NCBI GenBank assembly: GCA_019096065.1
Contig: JAGUCH010000004.1
Span: forward strand, 806,001-870,000
Length of the DNA stretch: 64,000 nucleotides
Reading direction: 5' to 3'
From: Paracyclopina nana
Taxonomy: Eukaryota; Arthropoda; Copepoda; Cyclopoida; Cyclopettidae
In this document: positions 25,207-35,168 of the stretch, one piece after another
Numbering within the stretch: the first letter of the stretch is position 1
Layout of the letters: the number at the start of each line of letters is the position of its first letter
Notes under the pieces: generated by a model
What the model was told of the DNA's origin: nothing
Database searches by the model: none
The model's input: only the letters and a program-made list of their open reading frames with translations
Program-made: the position numbers and the translations under genes

Positions 25207-26597
25207 ATGACCGACGTAAATCGACCCTACTTGGTGACACCTCAGGTGTGCCGGGATGCGGCTGAGAAGCACTTTCTAGTTGTGGAAAACAAGAGGGTTC
25301 AGGTTGCTCTAAATAATCCAGTTTCCATCTTGTACTTCTCCAAGGGTGGGCTTGACAGAGACCACGAGTACACCACGACCAGGTTCATCAGAGGCGGAGC
25401 AACGTTGACGCGCTCATATGAGACCACTACCATCCATGCCCTGGTAGAACCGACCTATGGCAAACTGAACACCGCGAATGGCAGGGTGGTTTTCTCCAGC
25501 CACTTGACCGCCAACTTCCAGGACTTAATGGTCCAGGATGATGCTGAATGCACCATCATGTGGCCGAAGCGCAAGGCCCCGCGTTGTGAGGACAAACTCA
25601 GCAAGGTATACAAAGGGCCTGCCATGCTCTATCCTCACCGGAACGCGTCCAGCCTCTCGGGAAGTTCCGGCCATTTGGGAGACTCGCTCCTTTTGACCCA
25701 CGAAGAAGAGTCCAGCTCCGTGACTTCGCAGTTCTCATTGTCGGACCAGGGGATGGGCCTCTCCAGGCCAAGTACTTGCACCCCGAGGATATGGATGGTG
25801 CCAACATCCAGACGCAGTTGGCGTTTGTACACTCGCAGCACGCTCATCACATCCAAGACCATTTCAAGTTCCTCCAGGAGCTTATCTGTAAGAATGAGCA
25901 GTCAATCTTGAATTCCAAGCTGCAGAGCATGGCCTCTGGTTCCTCCTTGGACGCTACCCTAGACAGCCACAGTCCTGGGCACCTGGTCACCCAAGCAGGA
26001 GCTGTGGCTTATGTCACATCGTGCTATCCTGTGCAGGCTGTCACCCGGTCCATTGCAAACCACACTCAGGAGATTCCAGTTCTGGTTAACAACGAGACAA
26101 GGTTCGCCGATCCTTTGTCCTTTGTACTGACAGATCGGCCCAGCATCGTCCCTTGCGACTCCATCACCCCGATCAAGTGGAAGATCCCCAACCAATGGAT
26201 GTGCGCCACTCCGCAGATACCTGCCTGTATCGCCCCGATGCAGCTCAACCCCATGTCCGATGCGGCACCCCGCCGTGGGCACTATGACATCAGCCGAGGA
26301 CTGGGAGGAGGAGTATTCTCAGCTGAACAACGGGCCAATCGTATTCTCTATCTACATCTCTTCAGTAGCCGTGAGGCGGTGGTGAACACGATTACAAGTA
26401 ACGTATTACACAACTCGTTCATTTCAGGCAGCCGATCGGCCACGTTATGGACTCAGGAAGACATCGACCAGATGGTGGACCACATTGGCAGTGCCGTCAT
26501 TCTTTTCTTCAGCTCAGTGGGGAAGTATTACTCCTACTTCACAGGGTTCCTCATCACCATCGGGTTGGTCAAGCTCGTCCTGGGTGCCATTATTTGA
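25207..26597 (+). pseudogene. Element 2 envelope-like glycoprotein, frameshifted
   Basis: Two frames (25207 onward and 25776-26597) overlap; the change of frame lies between about 25640 and 25770. The C-terminal half has a helical HIQDHFKFLQELIC-type segment, spaced Cys residues and a hydrophobic membrane anchor at the end (about 26505-26597). Spacing and motif style resemble mononegavirus-type (chuvirus-like) glycoproteins captured by invertebrate LTR elements, but this is from memory of the family only. The frame break prevents an intact product. Confidence 0.55.
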
Positions 26598-27123
26598 ATG
26601 GTCATCCTCTACCGGCAACGGGGACTCGGTGGATACGATGTTGACGATCAGCTACCGGCACGGGATCGATGACGCTCACAAGCGAGGACTGGACCTGAGG
26701 CTTACTGACTAGCTGCCCTCAGTGACGGGATGAGGACGAGGACGACCAGGAGGATGCGCCCCCGAATTACGGAGCCGCCGAGACGGACGACACCGAAGGG
26801 CCCCGCCGATCCGGATTTCGCCAACGAGTAAGGGAAGCCCTCTTCAAGGAACAAGACGGCCTCTACCGGAATCTCCAGGCTCAGGTGGACGCCCTGGCTA
26901 GGCAGAACGAAACCATGCACAACTACATAATGGCTGTGCTTCCTTCTGCTCCTGCTCCCAATACAATGGCATCAGCAACGTCGACTCCTTTGAAGTCACC
27001 CATGGACGGGGGAGCTATCACGGGCCCGCCTATCTCACCGGTACCTCCTGCTACAGGATCGCCAAGGCATAGAGTTCCCATTCAGTGTCGTGAGGACACG
27101 ACCAATCCTCAATAGGGGGAAAT
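26598..27123 (+). other. Element 2 3' region with polypurine tract
   Basis: Contains a 76-codon ORF (26885-27115) with a Pro/Ser-rich tail that may be a remnant of the env cytoplasmic region. The polypurine tract AGGGGGAAAT (27114-27123) abuts the 3' LTR. Confidence 0.6.
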
Positions 27124-27295
27124 TGTAGCAGGATCACGAGCCTGCGCGTCCGGGCGCTCACGCCTGCCTTCCCGGTGCGATCTTTGTGCTGTACAGAACG
27201 ACAGTAAATACACGGCTGTGTTTGAGTAAAGGTCTCTATTCATCGTCTGGTACGAGCGTCGCGTGTCGGGCTCTAAGAGTGTTTGAACCCCTACA
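27124..27295 (+). repeat. Element 2 3' LTR (172 bp)
   Basis: Matches 16867-17038 in every base read; followed by the CCTC target duplication at 27296-27299. Confidence 0.95.
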
Positions 27296-27338
27296 CCTCG
27301 TTTGAGTTGGACGAGCTGTTTAGAACTTTTTCAGCCAT
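27296..27338 (-). pseudogene. Element 1 ORF, start segment
   Basis: First 14 codons of the element 1 ORF, cut off by element 2. The ATG (27338) lies about 730 nt after the primer-binding site on the minus strand. Confidence 0.7.
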
Positions 27339-28067
27339 TTTTGACACGAATTGAACGAGTTTGACTCGTTTTAGTTTTTTATCACAAATAAGTTTTTATT
27401 TTCGTATAGACACGATATTGTACTGTAAATCGGAAGTTTTGAATGACAAGTAGTCGATAGTTTTATAGATATAGATAGAGGTTGACAATCCTTTGAGTTT
27501 TTAGGATTGCCTGGGTTGGGTTCACTGTAAGGAAAGTTTTAGAAGGGGTTGACAGAAAAGTTTTTGTTTAGAAAAGGAAGGTTTTGAAGAAAATGACGAT
27601 TTCAGAGCTCTGATGCCTCGGGATTATACGAATGCCGGGGGATTTCGCTCGTCTGATGGTCATATGCCAGATGGAAGCTCAGGTTTGATGGTGCTTTCGA
27701 AGTTCTGATGCCACAGGATTATACGAATGCTGTGGGATTTCACTTGTCTGAGGACCACCTAAAGCTGGGTTGCCACGTGGTTTTTGATCCTTGGCTCACG
27801 GGATTTCGACGCCGCTTGTTTAGAGCGTGTTTTCTGATGCCATTTGCGAGGATCGGTTCAATAGCTTTCGTCAATCACGGGATTTCAACGCCGTTTGGTG
27901 TGAACGTGTTTTCTGATGCCGTGAGAGAGATTGCCGTTAGCTGAAATAAACGGGATTTCAACACGAGGTTTCTGATGCCGTTTTATTTGAGCCCCAAGAG
28001 CTACTGCATTCAATACTTACCTGCGGTTACACGGGGGCTGAGTCTGTCCCGTGCACGTTGGGCGCCA
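27339..28067 (-). other. Element 1 leader: primer-binding site and hairpin series
   Basis: The primer-binding site lies at 28051-28067. From 27616 to 27988 there are four related stem-loops sharing a GGATT and (T)GATGCC or AATGC core: 27616-27640 (stem CCTCGG/CCGGGG), 27711-27735 (CCACAG/CTGTGG), 27876-27923 (CACGG/CCGTG) and 27944-27988 (AAATAAACGG paired with CCGTTTTATTT). The stems differ in sequence but keep pairing. A packaging or dimerisation role is possible. Confidence 0.65.
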
Positions 28068-28314
28068 TGTACGCAATGTCGCTGCAAAAGTACTAAGGCC
28101 TTTGAGAGAATTGCGGAAGACTATGAAGTATTGTTCAAGTTTTTATGAAACGATGAAGTTTTCAATAAAGACGTGTAAACGATGAATGCAAGGAAGTAAC
28201 TGAGGTTTTATTCACTGAGAAACAGTATCGTTGATTGACTGAGAAAGTTGAGGTCGGGAGGGAAAAATACAAAGAGCGGGAATATTCAAATAGAGTAGCG
28301 AGATATTCCAAACA
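28068..28314 (-). repeat. Element 1 5' LTR (247 bp)
   Basis: Partner of 14629-14876. It is upstream on the minus strand, since the primer-binding site abuts it at 28067. Confidence 0.92.
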
Positions 28315-28849
28315 TTCTACCCTAATAAGAATTTTTACTCAAAAATCTGATCTTAACTTTGGTTTACAAAAGTTCAAGCTTTCCAGCAAAGACAAGGTAG
28401 GGCCAATTTCTCAGACCTACGTATGAAGAATTAGCACGCCTTGGTTACCAACGGGATATACTAAAATACGCAACATGCGCAATTTGCGCAATATCCACAA
28501 TGTGCGCAACAAACTACTAAAATGCGCAACATGCGTAACTACTAAAATGCGCAGCATGCACAATAACCATGAATATTTTTTTTAAAAAAGGGCATAACCT
28601 TCTTTACATCCTTTAAACTAGTGAAATACATTTGCTGCTGGAATAAATAAATGGAGTTAAAATCTTTAAAAATCTGACATTTCACAGACTAAACTTGTGT
28701 ATTTTCTTTTTAAATATTTCATGACTTTTTATAAAAGTCTGAGCATATCAGCGCTATTGGCGTTATTTTGTTATTTATTTGCAGGCGGGTGAGCCGATTG
28801 GCCTGAAATTTGGCGCATGCATGCATCTCGCCATTGCGCATAATGTAAC

Positions 28850-28997
28850 AATACTGTCCTGATGACGAGTCCATATAGGGTTTTTCGCTCATGAGTAGTC
28901 AAATGAAAGATCACCGAGTGGCGAAGCCACGAGTGATCTGGAATTTTACTACGAATGAGCGAAAAACCCTATATGGACGAGTCATCTGGACAGTATT
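28850..28997. repeat. Nested foldback palindrome (148 bp)
   Basis: Long arms (about 50 bp, starting AATACTGTCC at 28850 and ending GGACAGTATT at 28997) enclose a second perfect-looking hairpin at 28909-28938 (GATCAC, GTGGC, GAA loop, GCCAC, GTGATC). The two-level design and lack of coding potential suggest a foldback mobile element. Confidence 0.75.
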
Positions 28998-29658
28998 GAC
29001 ATTTTTGTCAGCTTCGTGACGGTTTAAAGTCCCAATAGTATTTTTAGATGCTAAAAAATGATCAATTTAACGGAGAAATTAGCCTTAAAAAAGATAGCTC
29101 GTTTGCAGGTCAAGCTCTGCGGTCAATCGCGCACGCACATTTCCAGCAAGAGCTCAGCACTTGCAGGGTAACCAGATATTTGGAGGGATATTTACTATTT
29201 AGCCAGAATTTTTACAAAAAGCACCAAATTAACGAGTTGGGCTCAAAAATTGATTGAGAATGTTTAATGTTCTGTCGCGCGTGAACTTTTCACGTGATCA
29301 CGAGCGACAATTTGATTGGCTGACCAGCGGAGCCAGGCTAGAAAAATTTGGTTTCAACCATGAAAAGCTTGCAAATTTGTGTGAGTTGCATATGATTTTA
29401 AGGCTTGAAAGGGGGCCATATATCCGTAGAATATGTCATGTTAATAAAGTTTTTAGAATTTGTGCACCAAAAGCCAAAAAATAGCCCATTTTTGATTGCC
29501 AATGTAGTGCAGCCATATCAAATGTACTGGACAAAGTTGCCGGGCTAGATGGCGCATGGAATTAGTGACTTTACGCCTTTGGCTTAGGATGATTTGGAAG
29601 ACTTTAATAAAACGTAATGCAATATTTTTAGAAAGCAGAATGCTGTATGAGTGTGTGT

Positions 29659-29728
29659 TCTGATAGTACAGTGGTATGGTACAGACCTTTCACTCAGCAG
29701 ACCCTGGTTCGAATCCTGGTCAAGTCTT
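29659..29728 (+). other. tRNA-like sequence (Glu-like, degenerate)
   Basis: Contains a B-box-like GGTTCGAATCC, a GTAC/GTAC D-stem and a CTTTCAC anticodon-like loop (TTC), then a T-run at 29728. The acceptor and anticodon stems pair poorly, so it is more likely a tRNA pseudogene or the head of a tRNA-derived SINE than a working gene. Confidence 0.35.
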
Positions 29729-29902
29729 TTTTTATTGAAGAAGAACTCTCAAGCTGCCAACTGTACAATAATGAGCATTATTTCTTCACATGTGACGAAA
29801 AAATCCATTATTGTACGGTGGATGAGAGCGCACGCCAAATCTCAGCAAAATACCGGGATTTTCGCTTCACTGCCGTATGTAGTGAACCCACCGCCAAGTT
29901 GA

Positions 29903-30688
29903 TGGTGTGCGACGGTCACACCCTCTGAAGCCTAGGATGGTTAGCATCGGCTTCATGGTCACGGTACCGTTCGCAGCCTCCGGGTGCTGGCCGGATGTCT
30001 ACCCGCCTTGGACCCAAAGCCGCAGCCTCGGTGCTCCAACTCTGGCGAGATACATCACATGGCAAGCTTCAGTGCTGTAGACCAGTGATTGGGCTTCCTA
30101 CCCACGTCCTCAACGGCCTCAACAGCCTCAGACTAGGATGCATAACTGCCCAGGAAACCTCTATACAAGTTATGGTCGAACAAAGTCAAACAGGGTTGTC
30201 TTATTCACTCAGCTTTTAACACCACACAAATTAATGGCAGCAAATACAAAGAAATAAGTACTGCAGTAAATATTCTTGTGGCCATCTTCTTCATGCCTCA
30301 GCACACTTTGGAGAACTTTGGTGGGACAATAGCAGGGCAGAGCTCACTCAATGGGCCATGTGCACTTGGTCCATGTCTTGCTTCTCTGAAGTCCCCCATC
30401 GAACTCCCCGAGTCTTCTCCTTCTTCTCCACTCGATGCCTTGCAGCAAGTTCCATCCACTTCCATCTGCTTCTCTCCATTATCATGCAGCTGCAGGTCCT
30501 CTCTATATAGCAGCTAGCAACTCCTCCACACAATGGCTAGCAACTTCTCCACTCAAGGTCAGGTGAATTGCCATAGGTAAGGCTCAACGCATAGGTAGTA
30601 GCAGCAGCAGCAACAACAATCAGAGAGTTGGAGGAGATGAAAAGGTGTTTTTTAAGAAGGGAGGTTTTGTGATTTTGAGGTGGTGATG
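29903..30688 (-). repeat. Outer giant element 3' LTR, left piece
   Basis: The minus-strand reading ends GTCGCACACCA, matching the end GTACACCA of the inner LTR. Inner sections match the solo LTR at 6032-6870 in inverted orientation. The last four bases, GATG (30685-30688), are the target duplication of the inner element. Confidence 0.75.
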
Positions 30689-31395
30689 TGATGGACGACA
30701 AGTTCATCATGGCGTTATGATATGGAAATGGGATGACAGAAACAGAAGGAAGAAGAAGATGACTATTCAACGCAAAAATATCAACCATAACCTCGCAACC
30801 TCCAGTTGAATTGCATCAGAAATATGGGAAGGAAGATGAAGCTACCTGGAAGGGAGGTTAGCCTTGGGAGGACAAGGCAGGATTGCGGGGAAGAGGGGAG
30901 TTCTTCAGGGGACCTCAGAGAAGCAACATGTCAACTTTATAGCTAGAAGTTGACTGGTGTGAACTCTGCCAGCAGCTGGAACCAGAAGATCCTCACCAAG
31001 TTTGATGTGTACAGTACTGAAGAGGCAGCCACAGAGAAGAACTTTATTGTTATATACATATTGTTTTGAGCTCTGACTAGAAGCAGCTGTTATTCGTGTT
31101 GTGCCTGCTAATGAATAGAAAATACCACCAGACCTTAATGAAGTATATTAGTGCTCGGACTCATAGCGAGGTCCTGATCCCTGGAATGATCAGGGTGAAA
31201 GGGCGAGCCTTAACCACTGGTCAACTGTACATAAGCGTGCCGAGAGGTTCCTTGCCAGAAGCTGTGTACGTGAGGCTGCGGCCTCTGCATAGCGGCTTGT
31301 GAGACCTGGCAGCTCCGGTGTTGCGAATGAGTACTGGACTTGGGACCGATGCTTAACCTTCCTAGGTTCCTGAAGAGAGTACGAATTGTAAACCA
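30689..31395 (+). repeat. Inner giant element 5' LTR (707 bp)
   Basis: Begins TGATGGACGAC, ends TTGTAAACCA. Preceded by GATG at 30685-30688. TTTTGGAGGCCCCGGAGGG follows and is the likely primer-binding region. Confidence 0.93.
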
Positions 31396-32681
31396 TTTTG
31401 GAGGCCCCGGAGGGATTGAATGGCCACTCTCTCTCTAGTGGTTTGAAGACCAAAAAGAAGTCCTGGAAAAAGATGGATGGATGCGTCCTGAAGTTACCCA
31501 TTTGTGGCTGTGAATTGCCGAGGGCGAGGCTGCAATGGTTAGGCGGCACTTTAGTTGCGACTGGGGTGTGTCAATACTGTAAAAGTCCTGAGGCTGACGA
31601 GCCAAGAAGGCCATCCCGGTGGAAGTGTCTATGTGTAGTCTAGCGGTAAATGCAATGAAAAAGGCACACGTACATTTCGCATCGTTGCCACATTTAGAGG
31701 TTGTGCCTAAAAGAGACTATATCTATTAATGGACAGCCCTAGTTTGTGATGAAAATTCCATGGACCCTAGCCAGACAAATTTCCTACGTTGTGTGGCCTG
31801 GAACTATCATTTCCTAAGGGAGAAGGTCCGTGGGGACGTCCTTGCTTGGCTTAAGCTGGAAAATGGGAGCCAAGCAGCCGGAAATGGTAGCTGGGTGGTG
31901 GCATGCGTGTCATTGCCTCTGTGGGCTTTAATGGGTCAATGGAGCTCAAGATGGGAGCCATTTTGGAAAGTTGAACCCGTTAGAAGCTGAAGCAGATGGA
32001 AGAACAAAAACCTGGAGCGCGTAGGGCGTGCATGGAGCTTGAGGTGGAAGCCACCTTGGAAAGTGTATGGTGCTCTGGACCAGGGCTCTTCTAGGGCGCA
32101 AAGAATGCGCGCCTGGGCGAGCTTCGTATACCTGTGTGTGTGTGTACCTCTTTCTCTTTCCATTCACTTTGTTGAGCTTGCTCAGCTTAGTGGCGTTCAA
32201 AATTGGTAAAAGTGAATGCAACCCTTGTTTTTCAGCTTGTGGGCACTTAGGATTCTGTTGGACATCTGGTGCCTAGGTTTGGTAATATCTCTTCTGAGCA
32301 AGTGCTCATCTTTATTCTTGTGTGTGTGTGTGTATATTTGTGTGCGTGTGGGTCTTTGGTGAAGGCTACTTAGGTAAAAGTGGTCCTAATCATTGAAATA
32401 AAATTTGTCATAGTAATTGTAACCTTTTCCCCGAGTCACTTGACCGGCGTAAGTAGGAAGCTAACTGTGCTTTGAACAGTATTACGATTAAAAGCTTTAG
32501 CTTTTAATTGAGTGCGATTAGAGGCCTAGTGCTTTTAAGTCGTGCGACGTAGCTCAGTACGAAAAGTTAGCATTTGTGTTAACTTAGTACAAAACCTAGT
32601 TGAGTCTTAGAGATTAACTTCTCTGACGAAACTAAAGGACAAGTTGAGTTAAAGAGAACCTCTCTTTAGCGAAACGGAAGG
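31396..32681 (+). other. Inner giant element leader
   Basis: 1.3-kb untranslated region from primer-binding site (TGGAGGCCCCGGAGGGATT, 31399) to gag. Includes short GT-repeats near 32130 and 32320. Small ORFs here show no coding character. Confidence 0.65.
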
Positions 32682-35168
32682 ATGTCTCGTGATTTGAAAA
32701 ATGCACTTTTAGTGCACTTGGAAGTCACTGATATTGCATTGGAGAAACTGCTGAAACCTTGCACTCCTACTGGGGGAAGCAGGGAGGCAGTGAAGGACTT
32801 TCTATCGTGGGTCAAGTATCCGACGTCTACGGGTCCCTTGAATGTCACCAAGGCAGAGGTGATAAGAGCATGGAATGCTACACAAATTATTGTCCTAAGC
32901 ACCGAGGAGCCCCTTTCTCTTGATTTGCATATTATGAAAATCATAGAGCAAATGCCCCAGGATGATCCTATTAGACAGATTATGGTGGTGGTCAGGTATG
33001 TCAATGCAATTGACCCTCCTGACCGCAATTCGGCTACGTGTGCTTTGCTCCTCTATTGTTTTGGTATGGAGTATTTAAATAAAGCATTCAGGGAGAAGAA
33101 AACGATCATTCTTAATAGATCCACTGATGCCGGTGAAGGGGACTTTGCTAGCCCTAATGAGGAATTGGAGCCAATAATAACAGCTCTGAGTACTATGATT
33201 AATAAGGAGAAACTTGCTAACCCAGCGACAGGATTAGATGCTGTGGCTGCTTTGTTCGGATTACGGCCTGACTTCTTCTCAGAACCTGATGATGAAGAGG
33301 GACTAGTGATCTCCACTTCGTTTGCAGTGGAGGATCCGCCAAAGGATGCTAATAAAAACAAGTCATTGGACCTGTCGGCCATCCCCAAGAAGGTTGGGTT
33401 CCAAGATGGCCAAAAATCAATCCTCACTTCTACTAAAATGACTTTGAAGGACTTGACTGTCCTAAATAATTCGGTGGTTCTGCCCCCTGGTAAGGTGATA
33501 GAAACCACAGTGATGAAATTGCTGAAAGGAAAGGCCTTGAGTCCGTATGACTTGGGTGTGGTGCGAGCCCACTACACTGCATTGCATGACGCGAGCACTG
33601 CCAATAAAATAATAGCTACTGCCCAAATGACTGCTAAGCACATGTTTGGGGCGGACCCGAATGATATTTATGAACGAAATCTGGAACGGGTCTTGAAATT
33701 AGCTGATGCTGCGTCCAAGGATTCATTAGTACCAGTTGCTGAGTCGGTCTACCATGAAGATGCTCCACTGGATGAACGGATTGAAGCTATCAATATTAAC
33801 GAAATAGTGGATGTTGAATCTGCTAGGCGAGTTGTGTTGCAAATGGTGGATCCGGATTTGTCTCCGGGAAAGAAGGTCATTGAGATGCAAAAGCTATTTC
33901 AGGCTTTGCAGACCAGGCCTGAGTTTACCGCATTGCAGCGCAAAATCTTTGTGGAATGTCACTTAAAGAGCCCTGAGGTGAGCTATGCGGTTCCCTCGTA
34001 CTCCGAACATTCGAAAAGTGTGTATGATCCTAAATACAATAAGGATTATATACCTTTGCCTCCTAATGGGCACCTGAAATTTGCCAATACTAGTGCCCTC
34101 AAGGAAATCAGAGCAAAGTACTCTAAGAGGTTCGATATGCAAAGTTCTTCTAATACTGCTGATAGTGTGTTAGAATTCTTGCGCACAATAAGTACACTGG
34201 CCCACCGGTATGATTGGAGCCATGATGCTATAATTGAAGGTTTATGCGAAGGGGCCACTGCAAGCACAGCTGAGTACTTCAGAGGTGTGGCAAGTGAAGG
34301 CGTAGAGATCCTTTGGAATGACATCTATGCTTACACTAAGAATGTCCAGGAGGTGGATGAGTTTATAAGAATACATAATATCATCAGGAATCCCACCCAG
34401 ACTTTTGACCAGTCTGTAAGGGAATTGTATAAACTCAGGTTGCGAATCCATAGAGACTCTATGGATGGGGATGGCAAAGCACATGCCATTTCTGAAACAA
34501 TCACTGATGCGCATGCCCTGCTGAAAAGGCATTGGCCTCAACAATACCAAGGGTATATCAATATATACCATGAGCATTTGTTGAAGCAAGGCACGCCCCT
34601 GAGGAGCATGGCTGCTCTATCTGAGATGGTCAAGGTAATTGGGGGCCATGTGGGGACCCACATACCGAAAACTGAGCGAGACAGAGGGGCTAGAGATGCT
34701 AGACTACCTATGGCCCCAGCTGTTAAACACAAAGCCCATCTTGCTATGGTTGAAGTTGATGAGGACAATTTGGACAGTGCTAGCATGCTATCAGTGATGT
34801 CACATGTTAGCTCAAAGAGTGCCAAAATAATAAGTGCTCTGCATGGTGAGTTGGCTAGAAAGAATACAGAATTGGAACGCCAAACTGCTGAAGTAGCGGC
34901 GTTAAAAGCTGAGACTGAGGCTGAGCGATCTAAAAGAATTGCAGCTACCTTTAATATCGACATTAGTAAGCTGCCGGCGGGGAACCCGTTCGAAACAGGT
35001 GGATGCCTGTTCTGCAATGGGACCCACTATGCCAAAAGTTGCGAGAACTATCCAGGTGTTTCACTGGATGAGTTAAAAAAGGATGGCACTGTGTGTATAT
35101 CTTGTAAAGGATTACACAAGGTCATAAATGGATTACCGTGCTGGAAGTCGCGACAAGCACGAAGGTAA
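32682..35168 (+). CDS. Inner giant element Gag (828 aa)
   Basis: Long Gag with an N-terminal helical region, a capsid-like central region and a coiled coil near residues 700-755 (SAKIISALHGELARKNTELE). Two zinc knuckles close it: CLFCNGTHYAKSC (C-x2-C-x3-H-x4-C) and CISCKGLHKVINGLPC (C-x2-C-x3-H-x7-C). The start is ATG at 32682 with an in-frame stop at 35166. Pol is open in the -1 frame from 35108, giving a 61-nt overlap, so -1 frameshifting is the likely expression route; no standard slippery heptamer was evident. Twice the usual length for Ty3-type Gag. Confidence 0.8.
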   Translation: MSRDLKNALLVHLEVTDIALEKLLKPCTPTGGSREAVKDFLSWVKYPTSTGPLNVTKAEVIRAWNATQIIVLSTEEPLSLDLHIMKIIEQMPQDDPIRQIMVVVRYVNAIDPPDRNSATCALLLYCFGMEYLNKAFREKKTIILNRSTDAGEGDFASPNEELEPIITALSTMINKEKLANPATGLDAVAALFGLRPDFFSEPDDEEGLVISTSFAVEDPPKDANKNKSLDLSAIPKKVGFQDGQKSILTSTKMTLKDLTVLNNSVVLPPGKVIETTVMKLLKGKALSPYDLGVVRAHYTALHDASTANKIIATAQMTAKHMFGADPNDIYERNLERVLKLADAASKDSLVPVAESVYHEDAPLDERIEAININEIVDVESARRVVLQMVDPDLSPGKKVIEMQKLFQALQTRPEFTALQRKIFVECHLKSPEVSYAVPSYSEHSKSVYDPKYNKDYIPLPPNGHLKFANTSALKEIRAKYSKRFDMQSSSNTADSVLEFLRTISTLAHRYDWSHDAIIEGLCEGATASTAEYFRGVASEGVEILWNDIYAYTKNVQEVDEFIRIHNIIRNPTQTFDQSVRELYKLRLRIHRDSMDGDGKAHAISETITDAHALLKRHWPQQYQGYINIYHEHLLKQGTPLRSMAALSEMVKVIGGHVGTHIPKTERDRGARDARLPMAPAVKHKAHLAMVEVDEDNLDSASMLSVMSHVSSKSAKIISALHGELARKNTELERQTAEVAALKAETEAERSKRIAATFNIDISKLPAGNPFETGGCLFCNGTHYAKSCENYPGVSLDELKKDGTVCISCKGLHKVINGLPCWKSRQARR

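Larger units (their letters stand above)
16867..27295 (+). mobile_element. Element 2: Ty3/gypsy-like gag-pol-env element, coding-defective
   Basis: 10.4-kb element with 172-bp LTRs (TGTAGCAGG to CCCCTACA), inserted into the element 1 ORF with a CCTC duplication (16863-16866 and 27296-27299). The order LTR, leader, gag, protease, RT, RNase H, integrase, env, LTR is that of Ty3/gypsy elements. It is GC-rich against an AT-rich host. LTRs show no difference on reading, yet gag, pol and env contain several frameshifts and the RT active-site region is missing, so this copy probably moved using proteins supplied in trans. Confidence 0.92.
14629..28314 (-). mobile_element. Element 1: pol-less (non-autonomous) LTR retroelement, split by element 2
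   Basis: LTRs lie at 28068-28314 (5') and 14629-14876 (3'), flanked by TTCTA at 14624-14628 and 28315-28319. On the minus strand the 5' LTR is followed at once by the primer-binding sequence TGGCGCCCAACGTGCAC, and the 3' LTR is preceded by the purine tract AGCGGGGAA. Without the nested element 2 its interior is only about 2.75 kb: a hairpin-rich leader, one 385-codon ORF and 0.87 kb of non-coding sequence. No protease, RT or integrase is present, so it must depend on another element. Confidence 0.9.
28315..29902. other. Host intergenic DNA between element 1 and the giant elements
   Basis: 28315-28375 continues the sequence found right of the MITE at 5617, showing that element 1 inserted in the same ancestral site. 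28440-28570 holds short direct repeats of the form TACTAAAATGCGCAACATGCG. The rest holds the foldback and tRNA-like features listed separately. A CTCF-like TAGATGGCGC lies at 29546-29555. No gene supported. Confidence 0.6.

Noticed and set aside
28859-28875. CTGATGA in the foldback as a hammerhead ribozyme core
   Set aside because: No properly placed GAAA and cleavage-site helix could be assembled; the sequence is explained by the palindrome.
32318-32345. GT-repeat in the giant element leader as a functional motif
   Set aside because: Simple microsatellite; nothing supports a role.
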